Source: Cannabis sativa (Eukaryota > Streptophyta > Magnoliopsida > Rosales > Cannabaceae). Taken from it: a stretch of DNA of 64,000 nt. The translations under genes and the position numbers were made by a program. Positions within the stretch are counted from its first letter, which is position 1; each line of letters opens with the position of its first letter. The stretch lies in assembly GCF_029168945.1 (NCBI RefSeq), contig NC_083601.1, positions 39,359,660 to 39,423,659 on the forward strand. Reading direction: 5' to 3'. Positions 45,896 through 58,217 of this stretch are shown one piece after another. The notes beneath the pieces were generated by a model. The model ran no database searches. It was not told the origin of the DNA and saw only the letters and a program-made list of their open reading frames with translations.

Positions 45896-47932
45896 TTACT
45901 TTGCTGCCACCATTTTCGTTCCATCTTGCACTTTTTGCTCATAGAACTGAGTTCCCAAACCCAAATGATTCATAAGTAACCAAGTAAAAGTGAGAAGCTC
46001 ACCACCTTTACTAGGCTGCTGAGCATGTACAGTTGGTCTGCAATTTATGGCAGCGTAGGACAGTAATTCCACCCACACTCGACTCATTAGGCTCCATTGG
46101 TTTGTGCCCAGATCTTTCGCAAGTCTAGAAGCATCAAACAATACAGATTTGCTTATGTTTCCTTTCACAACAGCAGGCCTTAAATCCGTTTTTGTGCCAA
46201 TGATTTTCTTACAACATTCTGAATGGAGTACTAAATGGTGTTTACTGAAAAAACTCTTGGCTTCTGCGCAAGTATCCTGAAACACTATGTGCCAGTTTCC
46301 TAAAACTGGAGCCAACAAAGACCCTTGAGCTACCAAAAGAGAAAACATGTAATCTGAAAGTAGTTTACAAATATTTCTACTCTGATCTCCCTTTAAACTT
46401 GGACTTTCATTGTAACAGAGTTCTGTAGCTATATGCCATAAAAGAAGACTTTCTGCATATTGAAACTCTCCAACACTCCATTTAAGCTTAATGTAATTAG
46501 AAGTTTCCAAGAGAGCCCAATCACCTCTTTCTGAACACGCTTCCATGGCACGCCTCAAATCCCGTGCAACGCTAGATTTTGTTCTCAGCTGCTCAAAAAT
46601 AAAAGTCTTTAAATCAGTATCTACAGTTTCTGTGGTAGAATAAAACCAGAATTTGACCCGGTCTAGAATCCCCCTTATGTAAAGATAGCCACCCAGTTTG
46701 TAGACACAAGATACTATTACTTGGCGTTCATGTTGGCAATAGCTAATCATATTGTACTGGGAAACCATCCCAGACCACCTTTCACCTCTCAGGGCTATTT
46801 TGGCAACAATTGTTCTCCACCACCACCAGTTATTGACTGGAGCAATAAGAGTCCACTCAGAGAATATGAGTTTAAAAACAGAAATGCAATCAATACCAAT
46901 GGCTCCAATCAGCAAGGAATATGAAATAACAACATCTAACGGACCGAACTTGTGTTTCTCCACGAAAAAGAAGAAGATAAAGGCCCCGGCCATGGATAAC
47001 AGACTGAAAAATCTCAGCAAGTAGCCGATTTTTTGACGCACAACGACCACTTTGGTGTGCAGAACTTGGTATATGAAGCTGAGCTCATACTCTATCAACA
47101 TAAAAGCTTCCTTTGGTTTTCGTTTGAGAAAACCTTTCCGGCTTGATTCTCGTTCTTTGGAGCTTAGAAGTAGGCCAACGATAAGCCCTTTGAAGCTTTT
47201 GAAAAAAACATGTGCTTCCTCCACGAGCTTAATCTTTTCATCTAAAGAGTACTCTTTCTCATTTTCAAATACTCTGTCTTCCTTGGGATAATTTGCAACA
47301 TTTGGTGTCTGATCTGGACGGATTCTCACCAGTACTGCAGTCTTGTTTTCAGTATAAATGGCTGCAGCCTCTTCGTAATCTGGCCCAGGATTCGGCTCCG
47401 GCAAAATGGTCTCCGCAAAATGGTCAGAACTAGCCAAATACAGAGCAAAAGTTTTCTCTCCAAACTTGATAGTTCCAACCACGAAGATTAAGAGTGTTGG
47501 AAACCATAACTTGTTTTTGGGAAGAGTCAGAAACAAGCTGTAAGCAGCAACCAAAACCTGTAAAACGAGTGCAATCAAGTGTCTGAGCCAGAACTCATTA
47601 TCCTCGAGAGCAAATGAAGTAATGGTATCTGGACCACCGAGGTGGATAAGAAGAAAAGATGCCCAGAAGGCCAAAACGTGGTCATCTCCCTTGTCCTTAC
47701 AAGAGTTGCTCTGAGTTTTGATGATTAGTCCGATGCAGACGGTGGCAACCCAATCGGCGAGTAAGTAAGATAACCAGATGAAAATCAGTAGCAACGAGCT
47801 TCTGGATCGTTGGCGCCGAGAAGCAAATAACATCAAGAAAAGTTGGAGTATGAGGCTTAGTAGAATTCCTGCCCTGAGATTCCATTCACCCCATAACTCC
47901 TTCGCCCACTCGGGGATCGGTAGTTCTGCCAT
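45896..47932 (-). CDS. DUF4220/DUF594 membrane protein (678 aa, single exon)
   Basis: Opens MAELPIPEWAKELWGEWNLR, the usual start of plant DUF4220-DUF594 proteins. About five hydrophobic segments lie in the first 160 residues (LLSLILQLFLMLFA; LIFIWLSYLLADW; FWASFLLIHLGGPDTITSF), with two more near 305-355. The C-terminal DUF594 region has LLSDYMFSLLVAQGSLLAPV and ELLTFTWLLMNHLGLG. The HLGGPDTITSFALEDNE-type segment is diagnostic. The biochemical role is unknown; such genes are common in plant genomes, often in tandem, though here only one is seen. No break found. Confidence 0.93.
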   Translation of the reverse strand: MAELPIPEWAKELWGEWNLRAGILLSLILQLFLMLFASRRQRSRSSLLLIFIWLSYLLADWVATVCIGLIIKTQSNSCKDKGDDHVLAFWASFLLIHLGGPDTITSFALEDNEFWLRHLIALVLQVLVAAYSLFLTLPKNKLWFPTLLIFVVGTIKFGEKTFALYLASSDHFAETILPEPNPGPDYEEAAAIYTENKTAVLVRIRPDQTPNVANYPKEDRVFENEKEYSLDEKIKLVEEAHVFFKSFKGLIVGLLLSSKERESSRKGFLKRKPKEAFMLIEYELSFIYQVLHTKVVVVRQKIGYLLRFFSLLSMAGAFIFFFFVEKHKFGPLDVVISYSLLIGAIGIDCISVFKLIFSEWTLIAPVNNWWWWRTIVAKIALRGERWSGMVSQYNMISYCQHERQVIVSCVYKLGGYLYIRGILDRVKFWFYSTTETVDTDLKTFIFEQLRTKSSVARDLRRAMEACSERGDWALLETSNYIKLKWSVGEFQYAESLLLWHIATELCYNESPSLKGDQSRNICKLLSDYMFSLLVAQGSLLAPVLGNWHIVFQDTCAEAKSFFSKHHLVLHSECCKKIIGTKTDLRPAVVKGNISKSVLFDASRLAKDLGTNQWSLMSRVWVELLSYAAINCRPTVHAQQPSKGGELLTFTWLLMNHLGLGTQFYEQKVQDGTKMVAAK

Positions 47933-48306
47933 GTTATCAACTGAATCTAATTGAGTTTATTGTGTCTGTATATTCATAAGGACCGATTCAGCATCTGTTG
48001 AACTATTGGTATTTTTATTTGCGTAAATGGGCGGATAAGTAATTAAAGGTTATAAATTTAATGATTTTTTAAGTGGTATAAATAATTAATGTTTGTAAAA
48101 TTATAATTTTTCACTATTTTTTTTAGTACAACCTTCCTCATTGTGTCTTGTTTAAGATAATAACAGAATTTGTACTTATAAAATTAAAAGAAAATTACAA
48201 TTTTATAAACATCTAGTACTTATATGTTAAAAAAAATCATTAGATTTTAACGCTATCAAACTCAAAAATTCGAATATTTATCACACTATTTACACTTTTT
48301 ATTATA
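47933..48306. other. Promoter side of the DUF4220 gene
   Basis: AT-rich, bounded by the ATG at 47932 and by the end of a Helitron at 48307. The Helitron lies within about 380 bp of the start codon. No certain TATA box chosen. Confidence 0.4.
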
Positions 48307-49867
48307 CTAGGTGAGTATACCACGTGCATTTGCACGTGTATAGTTTTTCTTATTCTAAATCATTTATATTTTTGTTTAATTTTTATTTTATAAATAATTT
48401 TAATAATATAAATTTTACATCTTAATTGTAATACAAATTATAAATACATATTTTATTTTTATATTGGAGATACGAGAGTAAGAACAAATCTTTATTAACT
48501 ATATATAATGTCCACAATTATAAAAAAATGATAGTTAAAAAATTCTTCTGAATGTTAAAGCAGTAAAGGGTGTATTGGTGCACCCATTTTTAAGAATTAC
48601 ACCGTAGATAATTTCTACGATATATACTACTACTAAATTCTTAACATGTAATCATTTAAAATAAATAATATAAAATAAAAAACTTAGAGAAAATTTGTAG
48701 TACACTCCTAAATGAGTGTTTTGGTAAATCTATTTTTTGTTTCGGTATTTTGGAGAGTTTTTTAATTTGTCTAATTTTTTTTCATAATTATTTATGTTGT
48801 AGTCATTTAAGATCGATCACCTGTAAATTTTAAAAAAATTCTAAATAAGTTTACAATGTCGAAAAATAAAGTTCAAATAATTGCTTAATACATGTATAAA
48901 AAAATACTTTCATGTGAGGTGCAACAAAATATATATTTTTTTAGAATCGTAAACTATTCGAGATTTTGTGGAAATTTAGAAGTGTTCTTAAATACATTAT
49001 TAAGTTTTATAAAAGTTGTGTCTAAATTACATCCAAAAAATGGTGTGTCTAAATTTGTATAATAACAATTATAACATTTTTAATTGCAATTTTATCATAA
49101 ATTATTAATGCTAAAATTTTGATACATATTTCTTTTTATCACAATATTATCTTTAATAATTTTTAAATATTTAATTTGTTAATGCTTTTTTTTCTTTTCA
49201 TGCTAATTTTCATCTAAAATTTTATTAAAAATATCGTGCCAATAATATTTTAGGGTTTTATTTTTTTTATGTTTTTTTTTTTTTGCATTTTTACGAGATT
49301 CCACACAGAAATTCTTATAGCAACTAACGGAGCAACCTAAATCACAACCAAAATCCGTATAGCAACTCACATAGAAACTACGAAAAAAACTACCGAAGCA
49401 ACCTAACCGTAATTTTTTTTTTTAAAAAAAAGGTTCAAAAATAATATATAGAGTAATTCCCCTAATATTTATTTATTTATAATCTAAGTCTAGTAATACA
49501 AATTTTATTATCCACCATATTTTTTTAGGTTGCATATCACTAATATTTTTTGCTAATTTTTATTGATCTAACATGTAATATTTGGCTTTTATTATCATTT
49601 TTTAGAAGAAAAAAAAAGACAAAGGAATAATCCTATTGATAATTGTAAGTGCACAATATTTTTTTCAATATCAACATTGAAAGGATATTTATGTAATTAG
49701 AAATAAGGGTTGAAGAAAAAGATTAGTATTGTAGGTTTGAAAGAAGTTTGACTTGTAATTATAAGGGTAAAGACAAAAAAGAAAATAGAATTGTAATAAA
49801 ATTAAACTTATAAGGGTAAAATAGTCTATAAATATCACACAAATAAGCCACTTTTATAATAGTAAGA
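48307..49867 (-). mobile_element. Non-autonomous Helitron (about 1.56 kb)
   Basis: Read on the minus strand it begins TCTTACTATTATAAAAGTGG at 49867, like plant Helitron 5' ends. It finishes with a perfect 8-bp-stem hairpin (CACGTGCA, AA, TGCACGTG at 48338-48321), a 10-base spacer and CTAG (CTRR) at 48310-48307, followed by T. These are the defining Helitron termini. The base before the 5' TC is T rather than the preferred A. No Rep/helicase coding seen, so it would depend on an autonomous partner. Confidence 0.7.
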
Positions 49868-50365
49868 AAAAGTTGACCTTGACTGAACAGTATAAGGTCC
49901 TTGGAAGAATCGTGTCCATAGATACTCTAATGATATTTTAATTCTTTTGATGTTATTTATCGCGTGACTTCATTTTCATTACGTAATGTAAAGAAAATTA
50001 GAATTGTAACTACTTAAAATATAAAAAATATTAATATACACTCAATTTCAGTATAAATATAATATATTTATATTTTATTTATTCTTTTTTTTTTTCCCAG
50101 TTGACTGAGTAGAGGCGGCCACCATCCTGGCCTCTACCTGGAATCCAGTAGCTGAGAAAATTATTGACCATCTAAAGTAAACAACGATGACAAACGCACC
50201 AACCGGTAATAAATAATTATCACAGTCTATTAATTTAAGAAAAGAAGCATCAGTCATTTTACCCAAGGGTCCACTGTCAATGTCCAATGCAAAATTTTGT
50301 CATTTCCCTTCTTCAATTTTAGAAGATATATTTTTTAAAAAAAAATAAATAAATTTTAGAAGATA
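49868..50365. other. Gene-free AT-rich spacer
   Basis: A short, less AT-rich block at 50096-50290 reads open on the minus strand (MDIDSGPLGKMTDASFLKL region) but has no recognised family and no supporting start context. Otherwise nothing seen. Confidence 0.35.
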
Positions 50366-50811
50366 CAGTAGAACCTCTATTTAAGAATACTCTATTCAAG
50401 AATAACCTCTAATTTGTTATAAAAAAATCAAGTCCCGATTTGGGCGAGTTATAAATAAGAATAACCTCTAAATTGTAATTAGTTATACATTTTTTAAGTC
50501 CCGTATTAACAAAGTATACCTTTATATAAGAATAATTACATCTTAATAAAATATATACATGTATTTTATAAATTTATTTATGTAAAATTAATAATTTTAT
50601 TTTAAATTATAATACATATATGAAATTATATTTACTCTAAAATATTTCTATTATGATATAGTATTAATGATTATTTATTGTTATTATTGTAACATTGATA
50701 TTTTTTAATTTTTTAATTTTTTTTTCTAGTGTAACTCTATTTAGTTATAACCTCTCAATTAGAATATAATTTACTTGGTCCCAAGTGTATTCTTGGATAG
50801 AGGTTCTACTG
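50366..50811. mobile_element. Emigrant-like (pogo/mariner-type) MITE, 446 bp
   Basis: Terminal inverted repeats start CAGTAGAACCTCTAT at both ends, continuing TTAAGAATAC and CCAAGAATAC, with TA directly outside each end (50364-50365, 50812-50813). The CAGTA(A/G)AACCTCTAT terminus and TA target are those of Emigrant/Lemi-type plant elements of the Tc1-mariner superfamily. Interior AT-rich and non-coding. Confidence 0.85.
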
Positions 50812-51726
50812 TATATATAATTGAAGACATGTACCTAAGTCTCGCCCTATACAATATATTACAATGATACCATGAAAACTGGTTTTGGTTTAGGTTTGGA
50901 AGTTTGGATTATTTTCATGTTACCACGTCTAACTCAAACATAAAAGGATAACAATTTATTTAAAATATAGACCATTATATTTAATATAACTTAATAAATA
51001 TAAATTGTATCAAGTTAGTTAAATAAAACATAAACGTGTTAAATGACTCACAAATGTATTATAAAAAGATTGTAAAAATATTAAATTTATTATAAACATT
51101 TTAATGAGTTGATAAGTTAATCAAAATTTAATATATGATCCTTTACATATTTAGATATAAATAGGTTATACGAGTCGGATCAAGTCAACTTGCATAAACG
51201 AGTTGGATTTGAGTTTTAATTTTTGACACAATTAAAAAAATAAGTTAGGTTTTGGCATTTGTTTGTAATTCTTAAGTCTCAACACGAGACGAACACGACC
51301 CATAAGCATTAAGACGTCACATTTACATTTGAAAACCCACCCACTTGACCCGAAACCCAGATTCCCTAACAAAAAGGTTTACAAAATTATAGGTCGGGTT
51401 TGGGTTACATTCGATCACCCACTTGGCTGGGTTTGAGTTTCATTAATCAACACCCAAAAAAATTGAATTACACTCGAACCCACCCAAAATTCGGATGTAT
51501 ATTATTTTTTATTTTTTTATATACATTTTCTATTCAGCCCTAGAAACATAAACTTAAAAAAATCTCTAAACAATAATTTTTTATTTTCTTTCATCTCATT
51601 TTTTCTGTTTTTTTTTTAAATAAAAAAAAAGTGTAAAAAATAATTTTAAAAAAGTATATAACAAAAAATTTAAAAAATAAATACAAAACATAAAGGGAGT
51701 TAAGTGTATAAAATACAAAACATTAT
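50812..51726. other. Gene-free AT-rich spacer
   Basis: Includes a stretch (51250-51480) with repeated AACCC/GGGTTT words resembling the CAACCC-rich ends of the hAT MITE at 25717-26438, perhaps a related decayed copy. No gene seen. Confidence 0.35.
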
Positions 51727-51974
51727 GGGCTCGTTTAGAACTCCGTATTAGGTCGTATTGTATTGTATTGTATTGTATTATATTGAATTGTATTTTATGC
51801 AATATTTTTATGTAAAACTATATGTGGTATTAACTTTTATGGACACCTAAATATATAATATTTTAGTATAAATTAAAGTTTAACATAGTATTATATAAAA
51901 ATATGATATATAATCCAATTCAATATAATACAATACAATACAATACGACCTAATACGGCGTTCCAAACGAGCCC
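51727..51974. mobile_element. 248-bp MITE with ~70-bp inverted repeats containing (TATTG)n
   Basis: The left end GGGCTCGTTTAGAACTCCGT and the right end ACGGCGTTCCAAACGAGCCC are inverted, and pairing continues through ATTAGGTCGTATTG and the pentamer run. Possible 3-bp target duplication TAT at 51724-51726 and 51975-51977, as for PIF/Harbinger elements. No coding frame. Confidence 0.75.
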
Positions 51975-53267
51975 TATATGTATATGATAAAATCTTTTTA
52001 TGTTTCAAAATTTTATACACTTAACCCCTTTAAGAAAATGATAAAATAAAAATGAATATTAAAAAATAAATTTAGAAATAACTAGAAACTAAATTATATC
52101 TATTAAGTATGTAATAAGTTGTTGAAAGTGATGTGGTATTTTAGTTAAGCTATAATGTTTTGATTGGTTTTGGGATATTGAGACACAAAAAATGCAATCG
52201 TGCGAGATGTTGAGTTAGTGAATACGTTAGCTGAGCTGTAATTTTGTTAGTTGTACAATTAATTCCAGTCTGTTAGTTGTACAATTTGTTGCTCTCATCT
52301 AAGAGTTCAATTAAGCTGATTGTAATTGCTATTTATAGCTTGTAAATTCTCTCCTAATGAATAATACAAATTCATTCAATTCTTCTAATCTTAACAAGAG
52401 GATACCATGTTTCTATAATTCTATTTCCATTGGCCAAACGAATCAGCACCTGTTATGGCTATAACTACTAAGAGTCAAAAATTAAAAGGTACTACCAACA
52501 ATGTCATATTGCAAATGATACAATTAAATATTAGGTTTTATATAATTATTGTTATCACAAATCTAAACCTACTACGTACTGATGCTAGTAGTGGTATCTA
52601 ATAACAGCCTGTCTTTGAATACTGGAAATTGTAGAAGAAGAAGAAGAAAGAACGAAAGAAAAATCTAACAATTAAACTTTGTTCCACCATTGGATCAATA
52701 TATCTCTTGTGCATGAGTGCATCTTTTTGGAGGGAGGGAGAGTGATGAAAGGAGAAATTGAATCTCTTATTTGGTAAGGAGAGAAGGGAGATGAGAGATG
52801 AAGGAAACTTACTCTCTCCAAACTTTAAAAATTGGAAGGATTGTTGAAAAAGAAAAAAATAAAATTTGTTCAATACAATAATATCTTTTTAAAAGTGATA
52901 AATTGAAAAAAAAAAAATTGTTAAATACAATAATATGTTTAAAAGAGCAACATTGTAATTTTACTAATTAATTTTCTCTCAATCTATCCAACTTTACATC
53001 TAATAACAAATAATAGCAATTATCCCTCTCCATCTCTCCTACTCTCTATCCTCTCTTTGCATCTTACTCTCCATCTTTCCTACCAAACAAATACTTTCTT
53101 TTTTGTATGAACATAACAAATACTTTGTTCGTGTGAGATATATTTTCACTAGAAACGACTCTGTGCTTATGCAGATGTGACTAGCTAAAGAAAGACTTTT
53201 ATTGAAAAAATAAATATGACATAGTAAATTTTTTAATAAATTAAGAAACAACAATGATAATAATAGC
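51975..53267. other. Spacer with a possible LTR fragment
   Basis: 52195-52400 has GTTAGTTGTACAATT twice, then TGTAATTGCTATTTATAGCT and AATACAAATTCATTCAATTC, wording typical of the TATA/R region of small copia LTRs. No termini or second LTR found. The rest, up to the LRR gene stop at 53268, includes CT/AG-rich patches and no gene. Confidence 0.35.
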
Positions 53268-56200
53268 TTAACTCAGATCACCATTGGCAGAAATGGATGA
53301 TTCCAGCTTGAATTTAGGACACTTCTCATTGAGTACAATCAGTTTATCAAGTGGCTGAAACTGTATCCCAAGGCTTGTACATTCCGGCAGTTCGAACAGC
53401 CGCACGTTGAGAGACTTCTTCAATGTACATGGCCCTACTTCTGTTTTGCATTCAAACAATGTTTTCAAATTGTCACAAAATTTTACATGAATAGTTTCAA
53501 GATTTTTTGGCAGCTGGGAAGTGTTGAAAACATGTTGTATCATTGGACAACAGTCAATATACAAGTGCTTTAGGTTCTCAAGGCTCGTAGTTTGGTGACT
53601 CCCGTAGTATACATTGGTCAAGCTTGGAACATTTGAGATCCAAAGAATCTCCAAATTTCTCCACATTCTGCTGCCTTCCTCTTTTACTGAAAAAATGTTA
53701 TTCATTTGTGAGCATTTTTCTATCCAACAGCCTCTCATTGACCGCACATTAGCCTCACCAAGCTCTGATAAGCATTTTATAAGGCTATTATCAATCAAAG
53801 ACAGATGATGACAATGCTTGAGGATGATTTCGAAACTATCAAGTAAAGAATATGATCCACAGATCTCCAAAAACCGCTTTGTGTCTGCAGGTATATGTCT
53901 CATATGGAAATAGACGTCTTTGAAGAAACTTTCACCTTCGAGTGAATTGGTATTTCTATCTTTGCTTTGCTTCTCGGGAGGACCAACAAAGAAATGAAAC
54001 TTCCTAGTAACTATCTCCAATAACTTTTGGTTTTTCTCCAAAAATTTAAAAAAGCTGGTTCCACTCAGTGACATGGAAATGATGTTGCTCTCCCCAAAAT
54101 TTTCGTCATGCTTCAAGATGCCACACCCATCCCAGTTTACCTCCTCTGGCAGATGTTTTATCTTTCCCCAGTCAATTTTCTCTACATCCTTTAAGCCTGG
54201 CAGATCTACATGTTTTAAGCTAGTCAATTCTGTGATCTCATAGGGAAACCTTTTTAACTTAGTTCCTGATAGATCAAGAACTTCTAGATGGCTTAATGAT
54301 CCAAGACCTTGGACATCTTCTATTTGTGAGCAATCTTTTAACAACAGTTGTCGGAGGTTGCTACAAGTGGCTAAGGATGGCAAACACACTGCAGTTCCAG
54401 AAATATCAAGAATCTCAAGGCCTGTCAGAGAATCCAGAGATTCAACATCTTTCAAGAATGAACATTCTCTTAGTTTAAGCTGCCTAAGCTCACTGAATTG
54501 TGACATGGATGGCAATTCTTCAAGTTGGGTTCCAGACAGATCAAGAATTTCAAGGCGAGTCATACCCTCCAAGAAATGAGATCTAATTTTACACGTGGGA
54601 CTTGCACCAGATACAATGATCTCCTCAAGTGAAAGATCCACCATAGGTAAAAGCATTGTCAAGTCTGTGCAACTTCTAAGCAAGAGGTGACTGAGATTGG
54701 AGGGGTTGCAAAGGGTTGGTAGATGTTGTACACGAGTCTTTGAAAGATCAAGTTTCTGAAGGCGAGACAATTTCTCAAATGAATCATCTTTTATTACTGT
54801 CAAGGAGCTGCAACCAGAAAGATTGAGTACCTCCAGTTCCTCAAGAGCATTTATCTGTGGCAACTCTTTAAGTTTGCTCTCGGAGATGTTTAGAATGCGA
54901 AGGGACCTTAGATGATTAAGGGATTGATTTTCAATTTCAACCAAATCACTGGCACCAGAAAGATCTAATACTTCAAGATTTTCCATTCTTCTTGTGCTTG
55001 GGAGTTGCTGAATTGCAGTTCCAGAAAGATCAAGAACTTGAAGCCTAGACAGTGTTTCCAGATTAGGCAGTGTTGTCAAGCATGAACAACCACTTAATAT
55101 GAGATGAGTGAGATCAACATTGGGAAGGGAAGGTAAGCAAATAATTCTGGATTTAGAAAGATTAAGCATGCTGAGTTTTTTCAATGATGAGAAATTCTCG
55201 TCTTCAATTCCTGTTAAAGAAGTAGATCCAGAAAGATCAATTACCTCGAGGTTTTTCAACGCTTTAAGGCTTGGCAGTTTCTCCAATTCAGAGCACCTTC
55301 TAAGGATGAGGTAACGCAGTTCTTCTTGTTTGAAAAGAGAACTAGGAAGCGATTTGATATCTGTTAAGGAGAAGTTAATACTGCGGAGGTTATGCATGTT
55401 GCCAAATAGATCATCACGGATGCTAGTCAAGGAGCTACTAGATACTTCAAGAGCACATAAGCTTCTAAGTTTATGGATGTCATCAATATTCTCCAATAGA
55501 GGACAGCCTCTGAGCACAAGCACAAGAAGATTGTTCATGCTGGAATCAAACCAGGACAAATTTCTAAACCAGGGATTAAATATAGAAAATACTTCAAGTC
55601 CCTGCATTGACTGAAAAAATGTTTTGGTGTCTTCGCTATTCAAATGACTTCCATCCATCAGTATAGTGGAGACTTTTTCCCAGCTGCTCAGTGATTTGAT
55701 CATACCATCTGTTTGTGTGATCCTCCCAAATCCTCGAAACTTTCCATCTTCCAACACATTAGCCAGCCCAAGGCCTGTAATCCCATTAGGACATGATTGA
55801 CGACGATCAGTTGGAATCAAAACTGATCCCTCCATGACCACTAAATCATCCTCCTTCTTTGTAAGCATATTACGACTTATAAGCTCCATCAAAACATTGT
55901 GTTCATCCTCATATGCCTTTTGGATTTGATCAACATTTCCAAGACATCCTTCTAGAATCCAATGGCTGATCAACTCATTGTAATGCACCCCACCATGTCT
56001 GCTGAAAAATTGCATGCAATGCCAAAAGCAGTTGACCATTATGCTGTCAGGCAACATATTACACCAATAGTTCAATAGATGACGAGTCCAGGGGTAAGCT
56101 GATCCGCGATCACAAGCTGCTTTCTCTAAAACACTTCCCAGAAAAAAGACATCTTGTTTGATGCACTTTAAGGCTTCTGCAACGGTGATGATAGCTGCAG

Positions 56201-56870
56201 GGATACCTGAACAATTGTCTACAATAGCTTGAGATAGTTGTTCAAAACCTGGTTTAGAAATGACATCACCAACTCTTCCCTCTAATAAAATCAAAGATTA
56301 TTTCCCATCTAGAGGCTTTATTTGGTACTCCCTTGTCTTTCCATTATGATATTTCAACATCGTACCAGTTATAAGAACCTTATACATTTGCTCACATGCA
56401 GATAGCAGGGTGTTAAGTACTGATATAATGTCTTCTACATCCTGTTTAGGAGGAACATCATCCAGAATTACTAGGAAAAATTTCTTCTCTTCACGAGCAT
56501 CCTTAACCTTTTTAGTTAGTCTCTGTTTCAAAAGTTTTAGCTTCTCTTGCTTCCCTTCCTCAGCATCTTCCTCCCAGTCCTCGTCATTAGGGGAAGGAGA
56601 TAGTGCCTGGCAAATTTTGTCATATAAAATTTGCTCATTGTACTTTCTATTTAGAGATACCCATAAAGAGTCGTAGATGATGTGTCTTTGCTTGACTATC
56701 TCTCTTGCCATCATCGTTTTTCCCACTCCTTGTTTCCCATTAAGAATGATTGTTGTTACATTGCCATCCTCTAGCAGTTCTCGTATTTCCTTTGTTGGGA
56801 TTAAACTCACTTAACCTCTCAAGTCAGTATGCCCATCTATTTGCCTATCAGATGAATCTGAAGAAAGCTG
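53268..56870 (-). pseudogene. NB-ARC-LRR resistance gene (At4g19050-like) with two in-frame stops
   Basis: One minus-strand frame runs from a likely splice acceptor (AATTGCAG at 56878-56871) to the stop at 53268, interrupted only by TAA at 56813-56811 and TAA at 56300-56298. Between the stops lies the nucleotide-binding part: P-loop GKQGVGKT and kinase-2 FFLVILDDV. After the second stop, 1008 open codons give the rest of NB-ARC (CSGIPAAIITVAEAL, the GLPL-like motif), a winged-helix part and many leucine-rich repeats of LEVLDLSGTxLxxLP type, ending in a Cys-rich LRR tail. The N-terminal coiled-coil exon was not found. Family members act as cytosolic immune receptors. The long intact LRR part is unusual for a dead gene; a short intron removing the second stop is unlikely because the best candidate is only about 48 bp. 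Confidence 0.82.
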
Positions 56871-58217
56871 CTGCAATTTATGACAGTTGGCTTTAATCCC
56901 AACTTAAAGGGGACCCACCAGCAACTATATATAGGAGTTCCTCTATTCTAAAAGAGAGGGTTGAGGGAGAGAGTTCTGATCTCTAATCTCCAATGCTCAT
57001 ACTTTAAATTCAGTTTAGAGAGAGAGAGTCCAAAATCATAGTGAGTGTGTGTGGAGGGATGTAAAAAGGGAGTATCACTTTTGAAGTGATTTTCCTCAAT
57101 GTGAGACATTTCTTTATAATTACTTACTGTGTTGAGTTGTAATCTTGGGCTCAATCTATTGTGTACTACTGACTGTTCCTATTCAATAAAGATCCATTAT
57201 TCATCCATTATTGAGTTAAGTTTTCTTTGTCTTATTTCAATTAAGTTCAAGTTTTGGTTTTGTGATTGGTTTTAGTTTTGATTTGTGTTTCTTGAATATT
57301 GTTACTGCTGTAACAACTTATTTTGAGGGTGAAGATTCACCACATCCTTTTTAGCTTTGTTCACTGTCCCTAAGTCCATTGTAATTGTCTGGCACGAAAT
57401 TGTTTTCGTTAATATTTTGATAGCGTGACAAAAAAAAAATCTACAAGAGAAAAAGTCAAGTTCTTTCTAGTGCGAATTACATATCAGAAGAGCAAAGAAA
57501 CAGGTATCAGATCATTCCAATTTCTACTTGACTTAGTTTCCATCACTAAAACAAGCATTGAGACTAGATTTTTATAAATATGAACCACGACAAATGGTTA
57601 AATGGATAGGGGCGAAAAAACACAGAATATCCAAGTAAAATTTCTATTGACAGAAATCACCTTTAAAGAATCTCAGGGTAATATATTCTTTTTACTAGTA
57701 TTATATACAATGAAGGAAACAAAAAGAATCAAATTATTTGATAATCGTAAACGGGAAAAACAATCACTCCTACCATGTTACTAATGGAAATAATGTCTAC
57801 AAAGACAAAACTATTTAGAATTAACTTAAGCTAAGATGATTGTCAAAACAAATAAAAAAACTCAAGTTAAAATGATACAATTCAGGATTCGTACATTTCG
57901 TATATACGCACAAACCAGAGCTGTGAAATTTGTCAAACTAACCCTTTGAAATATTAAAATTTGTAAAATAATCTACGCGACCATCACATGATGGTTTTGC
58001 GACTATAATAATTATTTATGGTCCCGCCCTGTAATTCATAGTTCTTTTTACGACCATAAAAAATTAATTTACTAATAAAAAATTTCATAAAAGTTATTTT
58101 TACAAAACACTCACCAGAGTTCATGACGGAATGAAAAAAAGGACAGGAAATAACAAATAATAAAGAGAGAAAACTAACGGTAAATAAAATAATATATAGA
58201 ATAAGCAGAAAAAGAAC
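56871..58217. other. Head-to-head intergenic region between two NLR-type genes
   Basis: No complete gene seen. 56920-57200 has CTATATATAGGAGTTCC and an AATAAAGATCCATTATTC stretch; 57960-58060 has GACCAT/TTGCGACTATAATAA words. The missing N-terminal exon of the minus-strand NLR was sought here and not recognised. Confidence 0.4.

Noticed and set aside
56270..56350. A short intron that would remove the TAA at 56300-56298
   Set aside because: The best GT...AG pair is only about 48 bp apart, below usual plant intron size, and would delete conserved NB-ARC residues.
57602..57784. 60-codon frame upstream of the NB-ARC gene
   Set aside because: Lys/Arg-rich translation of AT-rich DNA, with no start context, family or splice support.
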